Origin: an uncultured Opitutaceae bacterium
GTDB lineage: Bacteria > Verrucomicrobiota > Verrucomicrobiia > Opitutales > Opitutaceae
Reading direction: 5' to 3'
Length of the DNA: 7,930 nucleotides
NCBI GenBank assembly: GCA_937128785.1
Contig: CAKZMS010000205.1
Span: 1-7,930 of the forward strand
The position numbers were made by a program, and so were the translations under genes. Of this stretch, positions 6,148-7,930 are shown piece after piece. The notes under the pieces were generated by a model that saw nothing but the letters and a program-made list of their open reading frames with translations, was not told where the DNA came from and searched no databases. Every line of letters begins with the position of its first letter. Position 1 is the stretch's first letter.

Positions 6148-7581
6148 TTAGGAGGTAGAGTCTGCCCCCGCGACACCCTCTTCATCCGGGGGCGGAGTGA
6201 AGTCTCCGCCGATCGCCAGGTGAAGGTTGATCCGCTCGGCCAGACGAAGATTGCGGAGATTGATCAGTTGCACCTTGGAGTTCACCAGGCGGCCTTGCAG
6301 CACGATCACGTTGAGTAATTCGATCGCGCCTTGTTGATACTGAAATTGCGCGAGATCGAGCGCGGCCTGGTTGTCGGCCACCACTTCGGCGAGGAGCTCT
6401 TCACGGGTCTTCAACAGACCTTCGTTGGTGAGCGCATTCTCGACTTCACCGAAGGCCGTCAGGGCTTGTTGGCCATACGACAACAAGGCGGCTTCCTGTT
6501 CGGCCGTTTCGATGTCGACCTGAGCCTGCAACGCACCGCCCGTGTAGAGCGGACCGAGGAAGTTGGCCCCGAGACTGAAGAATCCGCTGTCGGCGCCCAA
6601 CAATTCGGACAGACCGCCCGTCGCCGCCCCGCCGCCAGCCGTGAGACCGATGGTGGGAAGTCGCGCCGCTTTCGCCGCCGAGACTTGATTGAACGATGCC
6701 GCCACCCGGCGATCGGCGGCCACCAAATCCGGACGGCGTTCGAGCAGATCAGAAGGCAACCCCACCGGGATCGGCGGCGGCACCGCCACAAATTCCGTGG
6801 CCACGTCGATTTCCGCTGACGGGTAACGTCCGAGCAAAACCTCGAGCGCCCGCTGCACGGTGCGATACGAGCCTTCGACCTGTTGAATGCGTTCGCGGGC
6901 TGCCGCCACATCCGAACGGGCCAGGTGCACATCACTCATGCCCACTTCGCCAAACTCATACTTAACTTCCACCAGTCGCAGGTTCTCCTCGTTGAGCTCA
7001 ACGACCTCTTCGGCGTAGTTGAGTTGTTGCCGGGACTCAATCGCGGTGAACCAAGTCTTGGCGATCTGCGCTTTCAGCGAAAGCCGGGCAAATTCGTAGT
7101 CGGCCGTCGCCGCTTCATAGCCGGCTTCCGCCGCGGCGGTTTCGGCGCGAACCCGGCCCCAGACATCGAGCTCCCAGGAGACCTGAAGCGCGGCTTGGGT
7201 GGTATTGGTCTCCACCCCGCCTTGAAAATTGGTTTGGGAAGCATCGCCGGCGGCCGCCACGTGGGGCTTCATCTGCGAACCCGCTTGCACCACCAGACCC
7301 GAGGCCGCCTCCAATTGCGAAGCAGACGCCCGCAAGTTGAGATTGTGGGTGATCCCCTCCTCCACGATAGCCTCCAGTTGAGGATCACCAAAGGAGGCGA
7401 CCCAATCGTCCGGCAGTTCCCCCACCACGGGAGAGTCCGCCGCCGCATAGCCATCGGGCACCGGGGCCTGTTCACCGAGCACGGTGGCAAGATTCTCGTC
7501 CGCCGCCGGCGGTTCCGGAACGGCACAACCCGCGAGCATCAACGTAGCCAGGGAAAGGTAGAAAGCATTAGGGCGTCCCAT
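6148..7581 (-). CDS. Outer-membrane efflux factor, NodT/TolC family lipoprotein
   Basis: A 477-residue outer-membrane channel subunit of the tripartite pump. The signal peptide has the lipobox LAGC with Cys19, followed by AVPEPPAADE. Two outer-membrane-efflux repeats (PF02321) follow. The first carries DPQLEAIVEEGITHNLNLRA-type helices and the hallmark WELDVWGRVRAE. The second begins after LPSDLLERRPDLVAADRRVAA, a NodT-subfamily signature, and includes FLGPLYTGGALQAQVD. The C-terminus is Asp/Glu-rich and disordered. I chose ATG at 7581 over an upstream TTG at 7623. GAGG lies 7 bases before the ATG, and the signal peptide then has normal length, while the TTG has a poorly spaced GAGGG and its extra codons run through a palindrome. 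The gene is first in the order channel, adaptor, pump, all on one strand with short gaps. Confidence 0.93.
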   Translation of the reverse strand: MGRPNAFYLSLATLMLAGCAVPEPPAADENLATVLGEQAPVPDGYAAADSPVVGELPDDWVASFGDPQLEAIVEEGITHNLNLRASASQLEAASGLVVQAGSQMKPHVAAAGDASQTNFQGGVETNTTQAALQVSWELDVWGRVRAETAAAEAGYEAATADYEFARLSLKAQIAKTWFTAIESRQQLNYAEEVVELNEENLRLVEVKYEFGEVGMSDVHLARSDVAAARERIQQVEGSYRTVQRALEVLLGRYPSAEIDVATEFVAVPPPIPVGLPSDLLERRPDLVAADRRVAASFNQVSAAKAARLPTIGLTAGGGAATGGLSELLGADSGFFSLGANFLGPLYTGGALQAQVDIETAEQEAALLSYGQQALTAFGEVENALTNEGLLKTREELLAEVVADNQAALDLAQFQYQQGAIELLNVIVLQGRLVNSKVQLINLRNLRLAERINLHLAIGGDFTPPPDEEGVAGADSTS

Positions 7582-7588
7582 ACGAAAG

Positions 7589-7592
7589 CCTC
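7589..7592 (-). promoter_or_regulatory. Shine-Dalgarno of the outer-membrane factor
   Basis: GAGG on the minus strand, 7 bases before the ATG at 7581. It is one of only two good Shine-Dalgarno matches in the window, and it supports the ATG over the upstream TTG. Confidence 0.65.
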
Positions 7593-7600
7593 GAACCCAA

Positions 7601-7635
7601 CGCCAACCGTTGGCGGGAGTCAATGCCCTCGGGCA
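7601..7635. promoter_or_regulatory. Two dyads upstream of the efflux operon, candidate operator
   Basis: A perfect inverted repeat CGCCAAC-C-GTTGGCG (7601-7615, 7-base arms) is followed by TGCCC-TC-GGGCA (7624-7635, 5-base arms). The centres are about 21.5 bases apart, two turns of the helix. On the minus strand TTGACT (7618-7623), a -35-like hexamer, lies between them, so the large dyad falls in the would-be promoter spacer. The hexamer at -10 distance (TTGGGT) is poor, and a start there would run into the Shine-Dalgarno, so the promoter is doubtful. No T-run follows either dyad, so they are unlikely to be terminators of the channel gene. Confidence 0.4.
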
Positions 7636-7646
7636 AACGAATGGCG

Positions 7647-7930
7647 CTAACTGGACTTCGTGTGATGAACAATGTGCAGGCCCACCAATCGGGCCACAAA
7701 CACGGTCAGGAACAATTGGCCCACGATCCCCTCTACGTTGGTCAACATCATCGCGAAGGGTTTCTCCGGGGTGATGTCTCCGTAACCGACGGTGGTGAGC
7801 GTGGTAAAACTGAAATAGACCAGCTCCCAGACATTCGAGAAGGATCGGGAAAACGACGACGGATCCAAGGCGGGGGCCAGGCGATAAAGTCCCACGAAGA
7901 GGAACCCCAGTAACAGGGAGACGCAGATAC
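7647..7930 (-). CDS. Two-TM potassium channel (Ion_trans_2, PF07885), 5' end cut by window
   Basis: The last 93 residues of an ion channel subunit. The frame is open to the right edge, so the N-terminus is missing. A hydrophobic segment (LLLGLFFVGLYRL) forms the end of the preceding helix. It is followed by the pore helix and the selectivity filter TLTTVGYGD (about residues 43-51 of the visible part), then ITPEKPFAMM and the inner helix NVEGIVGQLFLTVFVARLVGLHI. The protein ends 7 residues later, so there is no C-terminal RCK/TrkA_N domain. The filter is canonical for K+ selectivity. Small bacterial channels of this type sit in the inner membrane. The gene ends 65 bases before the outer-membrane factor on the same strand and might share a transcript with it, but no functional link is known. 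Confidence 0.9.
   Translation of the reverse strand, partial: ICVSLLLGFLFVGLYRLAPALDPSSFSRSFSNVWELVYFSFTTLTTVGYGDITPEKPFAMMLTNVEGIVGQLFLTVFVARLVGLHIVHHTKSS

Noticed and set aside
7582..7623. TTG at 7623 as start of the outer-membrane factor (491 residues)
   Set aside because: It would put a long Arg/Trp-rich extension before the signal peptide, and its GAGGG is only 2 bases away. The ATG at 7581 has a well-spaced GAGG.
6883..7650. Plus-strand open frame of 255 codons
   Set aside because: Antisense to the outer-membrane factor, whose NodT signatures are clear. The product is Arg/His/Gly-rich without domains.

Overview
The window reads as a metal/metalloid and drug-efflux neighbourhood of a Gram-negative bacterium. 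An outer-membrane efflux lipoprotein, a periplasmic adaptor lipoprotein and an inner-membrane RND pump together require two membranes. The moderately high GC content, the scarcity of Shine-Dalgarno sequences and the style of the ArsR and RND proteins suggest Verrucomicrobiota (Opitutae-like). That placement is an inference from general impression and has not been tested. Every gene I can support lies on the minus strand, so the window is transcribed from right to left.

Right end (7930 to 7582): the C-terminal part of a two-helix potassium channel with an intact TVGYGD filter. A 65-base spacer follows, holding two dyads two helical turns apart just upstream of the next gene.

Centre (7581 to 1966): a complete tripartite efflux operon in the order outer-membrane factor (NodT/TolC type, lipoprotein), periplasmic adaptor (lipoprotein), RND transporter. 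The gaps are only 24 and 9 bases. The RND protein keeps the usual proton-relay positions but carries an arginine and a glycine where its subfamily normally has Leu and Val in TM4.

Between the operons (1965 to 1517): about 450 bases holding a 58-codon open frame, 1804 to 1628. It encodes a plausible two-helix membrane hairpin and is easily missed because of its size. No convincing terminator is visible.

Left end (1516 to 1): a metalloregulatory cluster. An ArsR/SmtB repressor with a CVC metal site and ten-residue spaced C-terminal cysteines comes first. It is followed by a 57-residue Cys-rich protein with two CC pairs, then by a permease of the ArsP/YraQ (DUF318, PF03773) family cut by the window edge. 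The Cys-rich gene and the permease overlap by 10 bases. Both the repressor and the small protein end in CC directly before the stop. The likely logic is that the ArsR protein senses a thiophilic metal or metalloid and releases the operon, and the small protein binds or hands over the ion to the permease for export. The role of the small protein and the identity of the substrate are inferences.
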